Of a stretch of 64,000 nucleotides of DNA, positions 9,492 through 18,533 are shown in pieces. The position numbers and the translations under genes were made by a program. Positions within the stretch are counted from its first letter, which is position 1, and each line of letters starts with the position of its first letter. The notes under the pieces are model-generated. The model made no database searches and had not been told where the DNA came from. It saw only the letters and a program-made list of their open reading frames with translations. The stretch is taken from positions 558,001-622,000 of the forward strand of contig NZ_FNKN01000001.1 in the NCBI RefSeq assembly GCF_900102175.1. The letters are read 5' to 3'. This DNA comes from Microbacterium sp. cf332 (GTDB taxonomy: Bacteria; Actinomycetota; Actinomycetes; Actinomycetales; Microbacteriaceae).

Positions 9492-9587
9492 CCGTGACGC
9501 CGGTGACTGTGTCGAGGGCACATCGGCAGGCGTAACGCTGTGCCGCCGGCACCTTGCACGCCCCGGCAGGTCGCTTATCGTCGAAGG

Positions 9588-10214
9588 ATGCTCTCCACCG
9601 AATTCACGCGGGTCGACCTTGCCGGGATCCGGGCCAAGCTGGGCGAGCCGAGCCAGGCGGCCGTCGACAAGATCCTCGACCACCTCGACGACAACTGCCT
9701 GCGCTTCCTCGCGCACTCACCGTTCCTGTGCCTCGCCACCGCCGACGCCGACGGAGCCTGCGACTGCTCGCCCCGCGGGGACTACCCGGGCTTCGTGCGC
9801 GCCCTCGACCGGCGCACCCTGCTGATCCCAGACCGCCTCGGGAATCGCCTGGTGGACTCGTTCCGGAACATGCTCGAGAATCCGCACATCGGCCTGCTGT
9901 GCTTCGTCCCGGGCATGAGCGAGACCCTCCGCATCAACGGGACGGCGTACATCACCGACGACCCCGACCTGCTGTCGATGCTCGAGCAGGACCACTCCGT
10001 TCCCGAGCTCGCGATCGTCGTGCGCACCGAAGAGGTGTACCTGCACTGCGGCCGTGCGCTGCTGCGCGGGGGCATCTGGGATGCCGAGATGCAGGACCTG
10101 GCTGCCGAGGTGCCGACCTCGGGCGCGATCTGGGCGAGCATGTCGGGTCTCGGTGCCGATGTCGGCGACGCGATCGACCTCTCGGTCGCCACCGGCAACC
10201 GGGTGCTGTACTGA
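9588..10214 (+). CDS. FMN-dependent PPOX-type flavoprotein (MSMEG_1061-like)
   Basis: A 208-residue member of the pyridoxamine-5'-phosphate-oxidase-like split-barrel family. The segments ACDCSPRGDYPGFV, LLIPDRLGNRLVDSF and PHIGLLCFVPG, and the C-terminal CGRALLRGGIWD, fit the subgroup called MSMEG_1061-family FMN-dependent PPOX proteins. These usually bind FMN or F420 and reduce small molecules; the substrate here is unknown. No clear ribosome binding site is seen, but TATCGT lies 6 bp before the ATG, so translation is probably leaderless. The next gene starts on the base after its stop, so the reductase is a likely electron partner. Confidence 0.82.
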   Translation: MLSTEFTRVDLAGIRAKLGEPSQAAVDKILDHLDDNCLRFLAHSPFLCLATADADGACDCSPRGDYPGFVRALDRRTLLIPDRLGNRLVDSFRNMLENPHIGLLCFVPGMSETLRINGTAYITDDPDLLSMLEQDHSVPELAIVVRTEEVYLHCGRALLRGGIWDAEMQDLAAEVPTSGAIWASMSGLGADVGDAIDLSVATGNRVLY

Positions 10215-11156
10215 ATGCGCGACCGCAGCGACATGATGCCGCTCGTCGTGAGCGACATCCGACACCAGACGCCGGCGATCGTCAGCGTTCACCTCGCGCA
10301 TCCCGACGGTGAAGACCTGCCGGTCTGGGAGCCCGGAGCTCACGTCGATCTCCAGCTCATCACGCGGCAGGAGCGTCAGTACTCGCTCTGCGGCGACCCC
10401 GCCGATCCGACGTCGTATCGCATCGGCGTGCTGCGCGAGCCGCTCTCCCGCGGCGGGTCGCATTACATCCACAGCCACCTCCGGACGGGCCGGCGCGTGT
10501 GGGTCCGCCCTCCGCGCAATCTCTTCCCCCTCGAGACCGCACCCGCTTACGTGCTGCTCGCCGCCGGCATCGGCATCACGCCCCTCCTCGCGATGGCACG
10601 CCGTCTCGAGGCCACCGGAGCGGACTGGCGGCTCGTCTACCTGACGCGTGACGCCGGGGACGTCGCCTTCGCCGACGAGCTCGCGGCGTACGGCGACCGC
10701 GTGCGACTCCACCTCAGCCGCACCGCGGGGCGACTCGACCTGCGCGCCGCGCTCGCATCGCTCCCCGCCGGAACCGCCGTCTACGCGTGCGGGCCGCAGC
10801 CGTTCGCGGATGCGCTCGACGACCTGCGCGACGCCCTGCCGACCGGCGCAGAACTCCACATGGAGCGCTTCGCACCCGCGCCGCGCGTCTTCGGATCGAA
10901 TCAGCCCTTCACGGTCGTCGCGGAGCGCTCGCAGGTCGAGGTCGCGGTCCCCGCGGAATGGTCGATGCTGCAGGCCCTGCGCGGCGCGGGCATCGACGCG
11001 CCCGGCTCGTGCCTGCGCGGCGTGTGCGGTTCCTGCGTGCTGCGCGTGACCGCGGGGTCGCCGGAGCATCGGGATTCACTGGGCACGACGGGAGAGGCCC
11101 GGATGCACCCGTGCGTCTCTCGATCGATCGGCCCCCGCCTGTCGGTCGACATCTGA
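10215..11156 (+). CDS. PDR/VanB-family oxidoreductase (FMN, NAD and 2Fe-2S)
   Basis: A 313-residue phthalate-dioxygenase-reductase-type protein. It has an N-terminal flavin domain (RQYSLCGDP, SRGGSHYIH), a central NAD-binding domain (LLAAGIGITPLLAM, YACGPQPF) and a C-terminal plant-type ferredoxin domain with the cysteine pattern CLRGVCGSC and a final CVSRS cysteine. Such proteins pass electrons from NAD(P)H through FMN to an iron-sulfur cluster and then to an oxygenase or demethylase. No oxygenase component is adjacent. The start ATG follows the TGA of the PPOX gene with no gap, so the two are cotranscribed. Confidence 0.9.
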   Translation: MRDRSDMMPLVVSDIRHQTPAIVSVHLAHPDGEDLPVWEPGAHVDLQLITRQERQYSLCGDPADPTSYRIGVLREPLSRGGSHYIHSHLRTGRRVWVRPPRNLFPLETAPAYVLLAAGIGITPLLAMARRLEATGADWRLVYLTRDAGDVAFADELAAYGDRVRLHLSRTAGRLDLRAALASLPAGTAVYACGPQPFADALDDLRDALPTGAELHMERFAPAPRVFGSNQPFTVVAERSQVEVAVPAEWSMLQALRGAGIDAPGSCLRGVCGSCVLRVTAGSPEHRDSLGTTGEARMHPCVSRSIGPRLSVDI

Positions 11157-11165
11157 CGGCGCGCC

Positions 11166-12635
11166 TCACAGCGCGTCGTAGGTGAACCGCCCTCCCAGCA
11201 GGGTCGCGGCCACGGGCATGGCCCGCAGGGCGTCGCGATCGAGCTCGAACGGGTCGGCGTCCGTGACCACGATGTCGGCCGGCGCGCCCACGGCGAGGGG
11301 GTGCCGCACGCTCGCGGCCAGAGCCACGTCGAGCGGCAGCGCCTGCTCCGGGTGCCACGGGTCACGGTCTCCCCGGCTGCGCGCGACGGCCGAGGCGATG
11401 GCGTGCCAGGGGTCGAGCGGGGCGACCGGGGCGTCCGAGCCGAGTCGCAGATCGACTCCCGCCGCGTGCAGCGACCCGAAGGCGAAGGCCCGGTCGGTGC
11501 GACCGGCCCAGTAGCGGTCGGCGACGTCGCGGTCGTCCATCGCGTGCTCCGGCTGCACGCTCGCGATCAGCCTCAGCCGGGCGAAGCGCGGGAAGTCGTC
11601 GCTGCGCACGAGCTGGGCGTGTTCGATGATCCCCGGCATGCCGAGTTCCTCGAAGGTGTCGAGCACCTCGGTGTTCGCGCGGTCGCCGATCGCGTGGACC
11701 GCCGCTGCGATGCCCCCCGCCCGCGCGCGCACCAGCAGGTCGCGCAGTTGCGACACCGGGATGCTGCTGACGCCGCACGCATGCGCGGCGTGCGCGTCCA
11801 TACCGGGGTACGGGTCCCAGCAGTACGCCGTCCGTGTGTTCAGCGAGCCGTCGACGACCACCTTGAGCCGGCCCATCGTCACGAGCCCGGACGGATCGAC
11901 GGCGTCGCCCGTGCGCAGACCGCGCCCGATCACCGTGTCGAGCCGGTCGGGCCACACCGAGGCATCGATCCGGAGGCTGTCGACACCGGCTGCGACCCGA
12001 GCCGACCACTCGTCGATGTTGAGCACGTTCTCGTACTCGACGATGCCGACGATCCCGCGCGCGGCCGCCGCGTCGGCGGCGGCCCGGTAGTCGGCGAGCG
12101 GCAGGCTGGCCTCGGCGTGGAACCGCTGCAGCACCCCGATCCACTCCCCCTCGCTCACGATGCCGCTCGCGTCGGGCCGCAGGCCGAGACGAGCCGCGCC
12201 GGCGGTGTTCATCCACGCGCTGTGCAGGTCGCCGTTGATGAGCACGACCGGCTGGGCGAAGACGTCGAGGGCGGCGCGCGTGACCGGCTCGTCCCAGAGC
12301 CCGTCGCGGTAGCCATAGCCGAAGAGCACACCGTCCGTCGTCGGGAAGCCGGTCGCGACGGCTGCCCGCACGGCGGCGACGGCGTCGGAGGCGCTCCGGG
12401 TGCCCGACAGGTCGACGCGGCGCTGCTGAATGACCCACTGGGTGAAGTGCACGTGGGCGTCCCACAGCCCGGAGCCGACGAATCGGCCGTCGAGGTCGAC
12501 GATCCGCGCGCCGTCGTCGTTCAGCGTTCCCCGCGGAGCGAGGTCTGCGACGAGACCGGACGAGAGCCGGATGTCGACGGGAGCGCCGCCGGCGTAGGTG
12601 CGGGCACCGCGCAGGAGAAGATCAGGGGAGGTCAT
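11166..12635 (-). CDS. Amidohydrolase family protein (YtcJ-like)
   Basis: A 489-residue metal-dependent hydrolase of the amidohydrolase-3/YtcJ group. It shows the entry HxH motif in GLWDAHVHFTQW, an AVHAIGDRANTEVLDTFEELG segment with the metal-binding His, EHAQLV, and a C-terminal FGSLHAAGVDLRLGSDAPVAPLDPW. The ATG at 12635 overlaps the stop of the PaiB-like gene by 4 bp, so it is the distal gene of the putA operon. Enzymes of this group hydrolyse amide or imide bonds of varied compounds; the substrate is unknown. Confidence 0.88.
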   Translation of the reverse strand: MTSPDLLLRGARTYAGGAPVDIRLSSGLVADLAPRGTLNDDGARIVDLDGRFVGSGLWDAHVHFTQWVIQQRRVDLSGTRSASDAVAAVRAAVATGFPTTDGVLFGYGYRDGLWDEPVTRAALDVFAQPVVLINGDLHSAWMNTAGAARLGLRPDASGIVSEGEWIGVLQRFHAEASLPLADYRAAADAAAARGIVGIVEYENVLNIDEWSARVAAGVDSLRIDASVWPDRLDTVIGRGLRTGDAVDPSGLVTMGRLKVVVDGSLNTRTAYCWDPYPGMDAHAAHACGVSSIPVSQLRDLLVRARAGGIAAAVHAIGDRANTEVLDTFEELGMPGIIEHAQLVRSDDFPRFARLRLIASVQPEHAMDDRDVADRYWAGRTDRAFAFGSLHAAGVDLRLGSDAPVAPLDPWHAIASAVARSRGDRDPWHPEQALPLDVALAASVRHPLAVGAPADIVVTDADPFELDRDALRAMPVAATLLGGRFTYDAL

Positions 12636-13297
12636 GGGGTTCTCCGTTCGTCGGCGCGACCGTGCACGCGCTCCATCGTGTCGGCCAGGGCCGGGTTGGC
12701 GTACGGGCCGGGCTGCCGCAGACGGTTCAGCACGCGATCGACCACCTCGGGGGCCTTGTCCTGGCTCATCTTCTGCTTCGCCTCGAAGCGCGTCACCCGC
12801 AGCCGGAATCCGACCGTCCCGCCGACGATGCGCCGGGCGTACTCTTCGTTCTCGAGCGTCCCCGCCATGGCGAAGGGCTCGGGAAGGGGCTTCTCGAGGT
12901 GTCCGACCATCCGGTCGAGCACCGACAGGTTCTCCTCATCGCTCAGCAGCTCGGGCACGCCGTAGGCGTGAGCGACCGCGAAGTTCCACGTCGGCACGGC
13001 GGGCGACACCCCGTACCAGCCGGGTGAGACATATCCCTGCGGGCCCGCGATGATCACGAGGACTTCGTGCCGCCCGAGCTCGTGGAGCCGTTCGTCGGGG
13101 CGGCCGACGTGGCTGACGATCACGATCCCGTCCTCGGCGCCGTCCCGGTCCGCGGCCTCGTCGAGCATGATCGGGTAGTGCGAGGCGACCGGGCCGCGCC
13201 CGGGCACGAACGAGACGATCGAGGCCCAGGGATTCTCCCGGACAAGCTCCCTGACCCAGGCGGCGTCGGTGACGGCGTAGTCGGGGGCGTGCCTCAT
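12632..13297 (-). CDS. PaiB-family FMN-binding split-barrel protein
   Basis: A 221-residue protein of the PaiB family, annotated as FMN-binding negative transcriptional regulators although most are probably flavin-binding enzymes. Recognisable parts are the N-terminal NPWASIVSFVPGRGPVASHYPIML, the central PTWNFAVAHAYG and the late FEAKQKMSQDK signature. Here each is given only in part. Its ATG overlaps the putA stop by 4 bp and its stop overlaps the amidohydrolase start by 4 bp, giving a tight putA-paiB-amidohydrolase operon. The role beside proline catabolism is not known. Confidence 0.87.
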   Translation of the reverse strand: MRHAPDYAVTDAAWVRELVRENPWASIVSFVPGRGPVASHYPIMLDEAADRDGAEDGIVIVSHVGRPDERLHELGRHEVLVIIAGPQGYVSPGWYGVSPAVPTWNFAVAHAYGVPELLSDEENLSVLDRMVGHLEKPLPEPFAMAGTLENEEYARRIVGGTVGFRLRVTRFEAKQKMSQDKAPEVVDRVLNRLRQPGPYANPALADTMERVHGRADERRTP

Positions 13298-16200
13298 CGG
13301 ATGCCGCCCGCCGGCGCCGGCACTGCGTAGCGCCGCGGCGTGCCGAAGCGGTGCGCCGTGATCGAGACCGCCTGCTCACGCAGATAGGGCAGCGCCTCGA
13401 TGCGTCCAGCGCGGACGACGGGGCCGTCGTACAGCGCCACGGCGGGCGATCCCGACGTCGCCTCGGCGAACGCCGCGGCGGAGCCGCCGAGCAGGCGGAC
13501 CCGACCGCCCGACCGGGCGAGGCCGGCCGCGCGGCGCGTCCAGGCTACGTCGCCCTCGACGCGCGCGGGCACACCCACGCCCTCGAGCCAGGCGCGCACC
13601 GCCGGGGCGAGCTCGACGGCGGAGCTGACCATCACGTCCGCACCCACGCGGACGCCGGCCGCGACCGACCGGACCAGGGCGACCTCGGAGACCGCCTCGA
13701 CGCGCACCGTCACGGGGACCGCGGCGTACCGGAACACGTTCTGCTCCGACTCCAGCGCGGTCACGTCGCGGGCGACGCCGAATTCGTCCCGCCACGCGGC
13801 GCCGTCGCTCGCGAGAGCGGCCGCGAGCCAGGCGCGATCCGTCTCCGGCACGGCAGCGCACGCGGCGGATGCGAAGGCGTCGGTGCGGGCGGGGCGCCCG
13901 AGCGTCGTGGGCGCGTCGCTCCACGTCCCGAAGCCGGAGAGGTAGTTCGGCCCGCCCGCCTTGGTTCCGGAGCCGACCACGGACTTCTTCCAGCCGCCGA
14001 AAGGCTGCCGCTGCACGATGGCACCGGTCGTCCCCCGGTTGACGTAGAGGTTTCCCGCCTCGATGCGGCTCAGCCACGTCTGGATCTCGCTCTCGTCGAG
14101 GGCGTGGAGGCCCGATGTCAGGCCGTACTCGATCGCGTTGACGAGGTCGATCGCCTCGTCCAGGGTCTCGGCGGTCATGATGCCCAGCACGGGGCCGAAG
14201 TACTCCGTGAGGTGGAACTCCGAGCCCGCCCGCACACCGTCGCGGATGCCGGGACCCCAGAGCAGCCCGTCGGCGTCGAGGCGCCGGGGCTCGACGACCC
14301 AGGACTGCCCGGCCTCGAGCGTCGTGAGGGCGCGCAGCAGCTTGCCGGATGCCGGCTCGATCAGGGGCCCGACGCGGCTGGCGGCCTGCCAGGGCGAGCC
14401 GACCTCGAACGATGTGACCGCGTCGACGAGCTGTGCCCGGAACCGGTCGGAGGTCGCGACCGACCCGACCAGGACGACGAGGGAGGCCGCCGAGCACTTC
14501 TGACCCGCGTGGCCGAAGGCCGACATCGCGACGTCCTTGGCGGCGAGATCGAGGTCTGCGCTCGGTGTGACGATGACGGCGTTCTTCCCGCTCGTCTCAG
14601 CGAGCAACGGCAGGTCGGGGCGGAACGAGCGGAACAGCTCCGCGGTCTCGTAGGCCCCCGTCAGCACGACACGCTGCACCGAGGGGTGGGCGACGAGACG
14701 CGCTCCGAGGGCGCCCTCGTCGAGCTGGACGTACGTGAGCACGTCGCGCGGCACGCCGGCCTCCCACAGCGCCTCGGCCATGACGGCGCCCGACCGTCGG
14801 GCCTGCAGGGCGGGCTTGATGATCACCGGGCTGCCGGCGGCGAGCGCGGCGAGCGTCGACCCGGCCGGGATGGCGACCGGGAAGTTCCAGGGCGGGGTGA
14901 CGACGGTGAGGCCCGCAGGGGTGAACGTGGCGCCGTCGACGTCGGCGAGGGTGCGGCCCTGCTCGGCGTAGTAGTGGGCGAAATCGATCGCCTCGGATAC
15001 CTCGGGGTCGCTCTGCTCGACGACCTTGCCGCACTCCGCGCCCATCACCTCGATGAGGTCGGCGCGCCGGCGTTCGAGCACGTCTCCGGCCCGGTGGAGG
15101 ATCTCGGCGCGCTCGTCGGCGGAGAGGGCACGCCATGAGGCCCCCGCGGCCACGGCGGCGGCCACGGCGGCGTCGACGGCGGCGACATCCGCGAGCACGT
15201 GCGCCTCGGCCGTCTCGACGCCGAGCGCGGAATGGGGCATGCGCTCGAGGATGCCGTCCGCCCAGCGACGGTTCGCGGCGATCGCGGGGTCCGAGTCCGG
15301 CGTGTTCGCGAACCCGTTCGTCTCGGTCGGGGCCGGCTCGGCCGTGCGGTCCTGCACGCGACGCGGTCCGGGTACGTCCGTCGGCATGGCATCGATCGCC
15401 GCGAGGAACCGATCGCGTTCCCGTGCGAACAGCTGCTCGTCGGCATCGAGGTCGAACACGGCCGACATGAAGTTCTCGGCCGAGGCACCCTCTTCCAGGC
15501 GACGGATGAGGTAGGCGATGGCGACGTCGAACTCCTGCGGGTGGACGACGGGCGTGTACAGGAGGATCGAACCGACGGTACGGCGGACGACAGAGGCCTG
15601 CGCCGTCGCCATCCCGAGCAGCATCTCGATGTCGATGCCGCCGACCACGCCGCGGCGCTCGGCGAGCAGCCAGGCGAGGGCGATGTCGAACAGGTTGTGA
15701 CCGGCGACGCCGATGCGCACGTGCGCGGTGTGTTCGGGGCGCAGGGCGAAGTCCAGCACCGCTTTGTACGACGCGTCCGATGCCTGCTTCGACTCCCACG
15801 TCGCCAGCGGCCAGTCGTGGATGTCGGCGTCGACGCGCTCCATCGGGAGGTTGGCGCCCTTCACGACGCGGACCTTGATCGGGGCACCGCCGTCGGCGAC
15901 CCGGGCAGCGGCCCAGTCCTGCAGCCGCATCATCGCGCCGAGCGCATCGGGCAGATAGGCCTGGAGCACGATCCCCGCCTCGAGGTCGCGGAACTGCGGC
16001 TCGTCGAGGATGCGCATGAAGACGGCGAGCGTGAGATCGAGATCCTTGTACTCCTCCATGTCGAGGTTGAGGAACTTCCGCCCCGCGGCGGCGACCCGGT
16101 ACAGCGGGCGCAAGGCGTCGACGGCGTCGGTCACGGCGTCGTCGAACGCCCACGGGGTGTGGGGCGCGACGGTCGACGACACCTTGATCGAGACGTAGTC

Positions 16201-16758
16201 CACGTCGTCGCGCGAGAGCAGTCTGCGGGTGCCGGCGAGACGGCGTGCCGCCTCCTTCTTGCCGAGGATCGCCTCGCCCAGCAGGTTCACGTTCAGTCGG
16301 ACGCCCTCGTCGCCGCGGATGCGGGCGATGGCGGGGCCCAAACGGCGATCCGTGGCGTCGACGATCAGATGGCGCACCATGGCGCGCAGGGCGGCACGCG
16401 CCGCGGGCACGACGACGGCGGGGGCGAGGGGTGCGGCGACGGCACCCAGGCGGATCGCCGCTTTGAGGTGCAGCGGCAGGAACCTGGGGATGAGCGGAGT
16501 CAACGCCGCAAGGTTTCGCGCGGCCACCCGGGTGTCCTCGGGCCGGACGACCCCGTCGACGAAGCCCACCGTGAAATCGAGGCCGTGCGGGTCGCGCAGC
16601 ACACCCGCCAGGCGTTCGGCAGCGGCGTCGACCTTCTCGGCGCGGCTGGCTTCGAGCCAGCGCCGCACGAGCGCGACGGCATCGTCGGCGAGGTCGGCGA
16701 GGCGGATCTCGGCAGGGGCGACGGCCCGCGACGGGGCGGAGGCTGAGGCGGGGGTCAT
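13294..16758 (-). CDS. putA: Bifunctional proline dehydrogenase / glutamate-semialdehyde dehydrogenase
   Basis: A 1154-residue PutA that oxidises proline to glutamate in two steps. The FAD-dependent proline dehydrogenase half (about residues 80-450) has KVRVVKGANLPMERVD. The NAD-dependent aldehyde dehydrogenase half (about 500-1000) has VTPPWNFPVAIPAGS, the nucleophile segment GHAGQKCSAAS and IEYGLTSGLHALDE; a further domain of about 150 residues ends the protein. No N-terminal DNA-binding domain is present, so it is not the autoregulatory form. The start at 16758 is preferred because GGAAGG lies just upstream; an open frame continues further but is not coding-like. A LysR gene diverges from it and is the likely regulator. 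Confidence 0.95.
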   Translation of the reverse strand: MTPASASAPSRAVAPAEIRLADLADDAVALVRRWLEASRAEKVDAAAERLAGVLRDPHGLDFTVGFVDGVVRPEDTRVAARNLAALTPLIPRFLPLHLKAAIRLGAVAAPLAPAVVVPAARAALRAMVRHLIVDATDRRLGPAIARIRGDEGVRLNVNLLGEAILGKKEAARRLAGTRRLLSRDDVDYVSIKVSSTVAPHTPWAFDDAVTDAVDALRPLYRVAAAGRKFLNLDMEEYKDLDLTLAVFMRILDEPQFRDLEAGIVLQAYLPDALGAMMRLQDWAAARVADGGAPIKVRVVKGANLPMERVDADIHDWPLATWESKQASDASYKAVLDFALRPEHTAHVRIGVAGHNLFDIALAWLLAERRGVVGGIDIEMLLGMATAQASVVRRTVGSILLYTPVVHPQEFDVAIAYLIRRLEEGASAENFMSAVFDLDADEQLFARERDRFLAAIDAMPTDVPGPRRVQDRTAEPAPTETNGFANTPDSDPAIAANRRWADGILERMPHSALGVETAEAHVLADVAAVDAAVAAAVAAGASWRALSADERAEILHRAGDVLERRRADLIEVMGAECGKVVEQSDPEVSEAIDFAHYYAEQGRTLADVDGATFTPAGLTVVTPPWNFPVAIPAGSTLAALAAGSPVIIKPALQARRSGAVMAEALWEAGVPRDVLTYVQLDEGALGARLVAHPSVQRVVLTGAYETAELFRSFRPDLPLLAETSGKNAVIVTPSADLDLAAKDVAMSAFGHAGQKCSAASLVVLVGSVATSDRFRAQLVDAVTSFEVGSPWQAASRVGPLIEPASGKLLRALTTLEAGQSWVVEPRRLDADGLLWGPGIRDGVRAGSEFHLTEYFGPVLGIMTAETLDEAIDLVNAIEYGLTSGLHALDESEIQTWLSRIEAGNLYVNRGTTGAIVQRQPFGGWKKSVVGSGTKAGGPNYLSGFGTWSDAPTTLGRPARTDAFASAACAAVPETDRAWLAAALASDGAAWRDEFGVARDVTALESEQNVFRYAAVPVTVRVEAVSEVALVRSVAAGVRVGADVMVSSAVELAPAVRAWLEGVGVPARVEGDVAWTRRAAGLARSGGRVRLLGGSAAAFAEATSGSPAVALYDGPVVRAGRIEALPYLREQAVSITAHRFGTPRRYAVPAPAGGIR

Positions 16759-16812
16759 GGTGATCCTTCCGTTGATGGACTCAGTCTGCAGCTGCCCTCT
16801 CATCGACAAAAG

Positions 16813-16848
16813 CGATCGTTTACGATCGGTACTGTTCGATATTCTCGA
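16813..16848. promoter_or_regulatory. Repeated CGATCG elements and TCGA dyad between putA and lysR
   Basis: The 105-bp intergenic region contains CGATCG twice (16813-16818 and 16823-16828), exactly one helical turn apart, and a TCGA-TATTC-TCGA dyad (16836-16848) just before the lysR start. This AT-rich patch stands out in the GC-rich surroundings and is a good candidate for the LysR binding and promoter region of putA and lysR. Inferred from sequence alone. Confidence 0.4.
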
Positions 16849-16863
16849 TGAGTGGAGCGCACC

Positions 16864-17751
16864 GTGTTCGACCTCCGCCGACTGCGGCTGCTGCACGAAC
16901 TGTCGGTGCGCGGCACACTCGCGGCTGTGGCGGAGGCTCTGGCATACAGCCCGTCGACGATCTCCCAGCAGCTCGCGCAGCTCGAGCGCGAAGCCGGTGT
17001 GGCACTGCTGCAGCCCGACGGCAGGCGCGTGCGGCTGACCGCACAGGGCGAGGCGCTCGCCGCCCATGCGGCGCGCATGCTCGCCGCCGACGAGGAGGTG
17101 CGGAGCGAGCTCGAGCGGATGCAGCCGTCTCTCTCGCCCATCCGCGTCGCGGCCATGCAGTCGGCGGTGCACGGCCTCATCCCGCGGGTTCTGGAACTGC
17201 TCGACGACTCCGCTCCGGGGCTGCGTCTGGAGGTGACGGAGCTGCCGCCCGAGGAGGGGTTGTTCGAGCTCGCCGCGCGCGGGTTCGACCTGGTGGTCGC
17301 CGAGCAGTACCCGGGGCACACGCGCGAGCACCGCTCGGGCCTCGATCGCGCTTTCCTCGGGCTCGACAGCATCCGGCTGGCCGTCGGGCCCGGCGAGCGC
17401 GAGACCGAGCTCGCCGCACTCCGCGACCGCTCCTGGGTGATGGAGCCGGTCGGCACCGCCGCTCGGCACTGGGCGACACAGCAGTGCCGAGCAGCGGGCT
17501 TCGAGCCGCACGTCCCGTTCGAGCTGACGGACCTCACCGCGCACATCCGCCTCGTCGCGGCGGGACGTGCCGCAGCGATGATCCCCGACCTCGTGTTCGC
17601 CGGAGACGACCCGCCGGTACGGCTGCTCGACCTGCCCGGAAGACCGCGCCGCGACGTCTTCACCGCCGTGCGGCACGGTGCCTCGCACCGCCCCGCGCTC
17701 GAAGCGGTGCAGACCGCCTTGCAGCAGGCCTTCGACGAGATCGCCTCCTGA
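16864..17751 (+). CDS. LysR-family transcriptional regulator (putA neighbour)
   Basis: A 295-residue LysR-type regulator. The winged HTH is at the start (FDLRRLRLLHELSVRGTLAA, then ALAYSPSTISQQLAQLE), followed by a substrate-binding domain typical of the family. The GTG at 16864 is chosen because GGAG lies 6 bases upstream and related proteins begin with (M/V)FDLRRL; a GTG at 16852 is also in frame. It diverges from putA, suggesting it senses proline or a related amino acid and controls that operon. Its stop is only 5 bp from the convergent ABC ATPase gene. Confidence 0.9.
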   Translation: MFDLRRLRLLHELSVRGTLAAVAEALAYSPSTISQQLAQLEREAGVALLQPDGRRVRLTAQGEALAAHAARMLAADEEVRSELERMQPSLSPIRVAAMQSAVHGLIPRVLELLDDSAPGLRLEVTELPPEEGLFELAARGFDLVVAEQYPGHTREHRSGLDRAFLGLDSIRLAVGPGERETELAALRDRSWVMEPVGTAARHWATQQCRAAGFEPHVPFELTDLTAHIRLVAAGRAAAMIPDLVFAGDDPPVRLLDLPGRPRRDVFTAVRHGASHRPALEAVQTALQQAFDEIAS

Positions 17752-17756
17752 CGGGC

Positions 17757-18533
17757 TCAGAGCACCTTCGCGAGGAAGGCGCGGGTGCGAGCGTGCTCGG
17801 GGTCGCCGAGGACCTGCGCGGGCGGACCGCTCTCGACGACCACTCCCCCGTCCATGAACGTCACGGTGTCGGCCACCTCGCGGGCGAAGCCGATCTCGTG
17901 CGTGACGACGATCATCGTCATGCCCTCCGCCGCCAGGTCGCGCATGACATCGAGCACCTCGCCGACCAGCTCCGGATCGAGCGCGGAGGTCGGCTCATCG
18001 AACAGCATGAGCTTTGGCCGCATGTTCAGCGCCCGGGCGATGGCGACCCGCTGCTGCTGCCCGCCCGAGAGCGACCGGGGGTAGGCGTCCGCCTTGTCTC
18101 CGAGGCCGACCCGGTCGAGCAGCGCGCGCCCGCGCTCCTTCGCATCCTTCGCCTTCTCACGGCGCACCATCACCGGGGCCTCGATGAGGTTCTCGAGCAC
18201 GGTCATGTGCGGGAACAGATTGAAGTGCTGGAACACCATGCCGATGTCGCTGCGCTTGCGCGCGATCTCGTCGTCGCGCAGCTCGTGCAGCCGGTCGCCC
18301 GCCCGTCGGTAGCCGACGAGCTCGCCGTCCACGCTGATGCTGCCGGCGTTGATCTTCTCGAGATGGTTGATGCAGCGCAGGAACGTGCTCTTCCCCGAGC
18401 CCGAAGGCCCCAGGAGGCACCGCACCTGCCCCTTCTCGACGACGAGGTCGATGCCTCGGACGACGTGGTTGGCACCGAAGCGCTTGTGCACGCCGATCGC
18501 CTCGACCATGGGGGTGGGGGTCGGCGCAGTCAT
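17757..18533 (-). CDS. Polar amino-acid ABC transporter ATP-binding protein
   Basis: A 258-residue ATPase of the GlnQ/HisP type. It shows Walker [10 protein letters not shown], the family segment [10 protein letters not shown]-loop [11 protein letters not shown], signature LSGGQQQR, Walker [15 protein letters not shown] and the switch VTHE. The ATG at 18533 overlaps the stop of the permease by 4 bp, and the longer open frame into the permease gene is not coding. It is the last gene of the SBP-permease-ATPase operon starting at 20436. The importer takes up a polar amino acid or derivative; the promoter carries the 24-bp dyad shared with the flavin oxidase and ocd. Confidence 0.93.
   Translation of the reverse strand: MTAPTPTPMVEAIGVHKRFGANHVVRGIDLVVEKGQVRCLLGPSGSGKSTFLRCINHLEKINAGSISVDGELVGYRRAGDRLHELRDDEIARKRSDIGMVFQHFNLFPHMTVLENLIEAPVMVRREKAKDAKERGRALLDRVGLGDKADAYPRSLSGGQQQRVAIARALNMRPKLMLFDEPTSALDPELVGEVLDVMRDLAAEGMTMIVVTHEIGFAREVADTVTFMDGGVVVESGPPAQVLGDPEHARTRAFLAKVL

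Noticed and set aside
16759..17688. Long open frame extending putA upstream by about 310 codons
   Set aside because: The extension runs antisense through the LysR gene; a ribosome binding site and the normal PutA N-terminus place the start at 16758.
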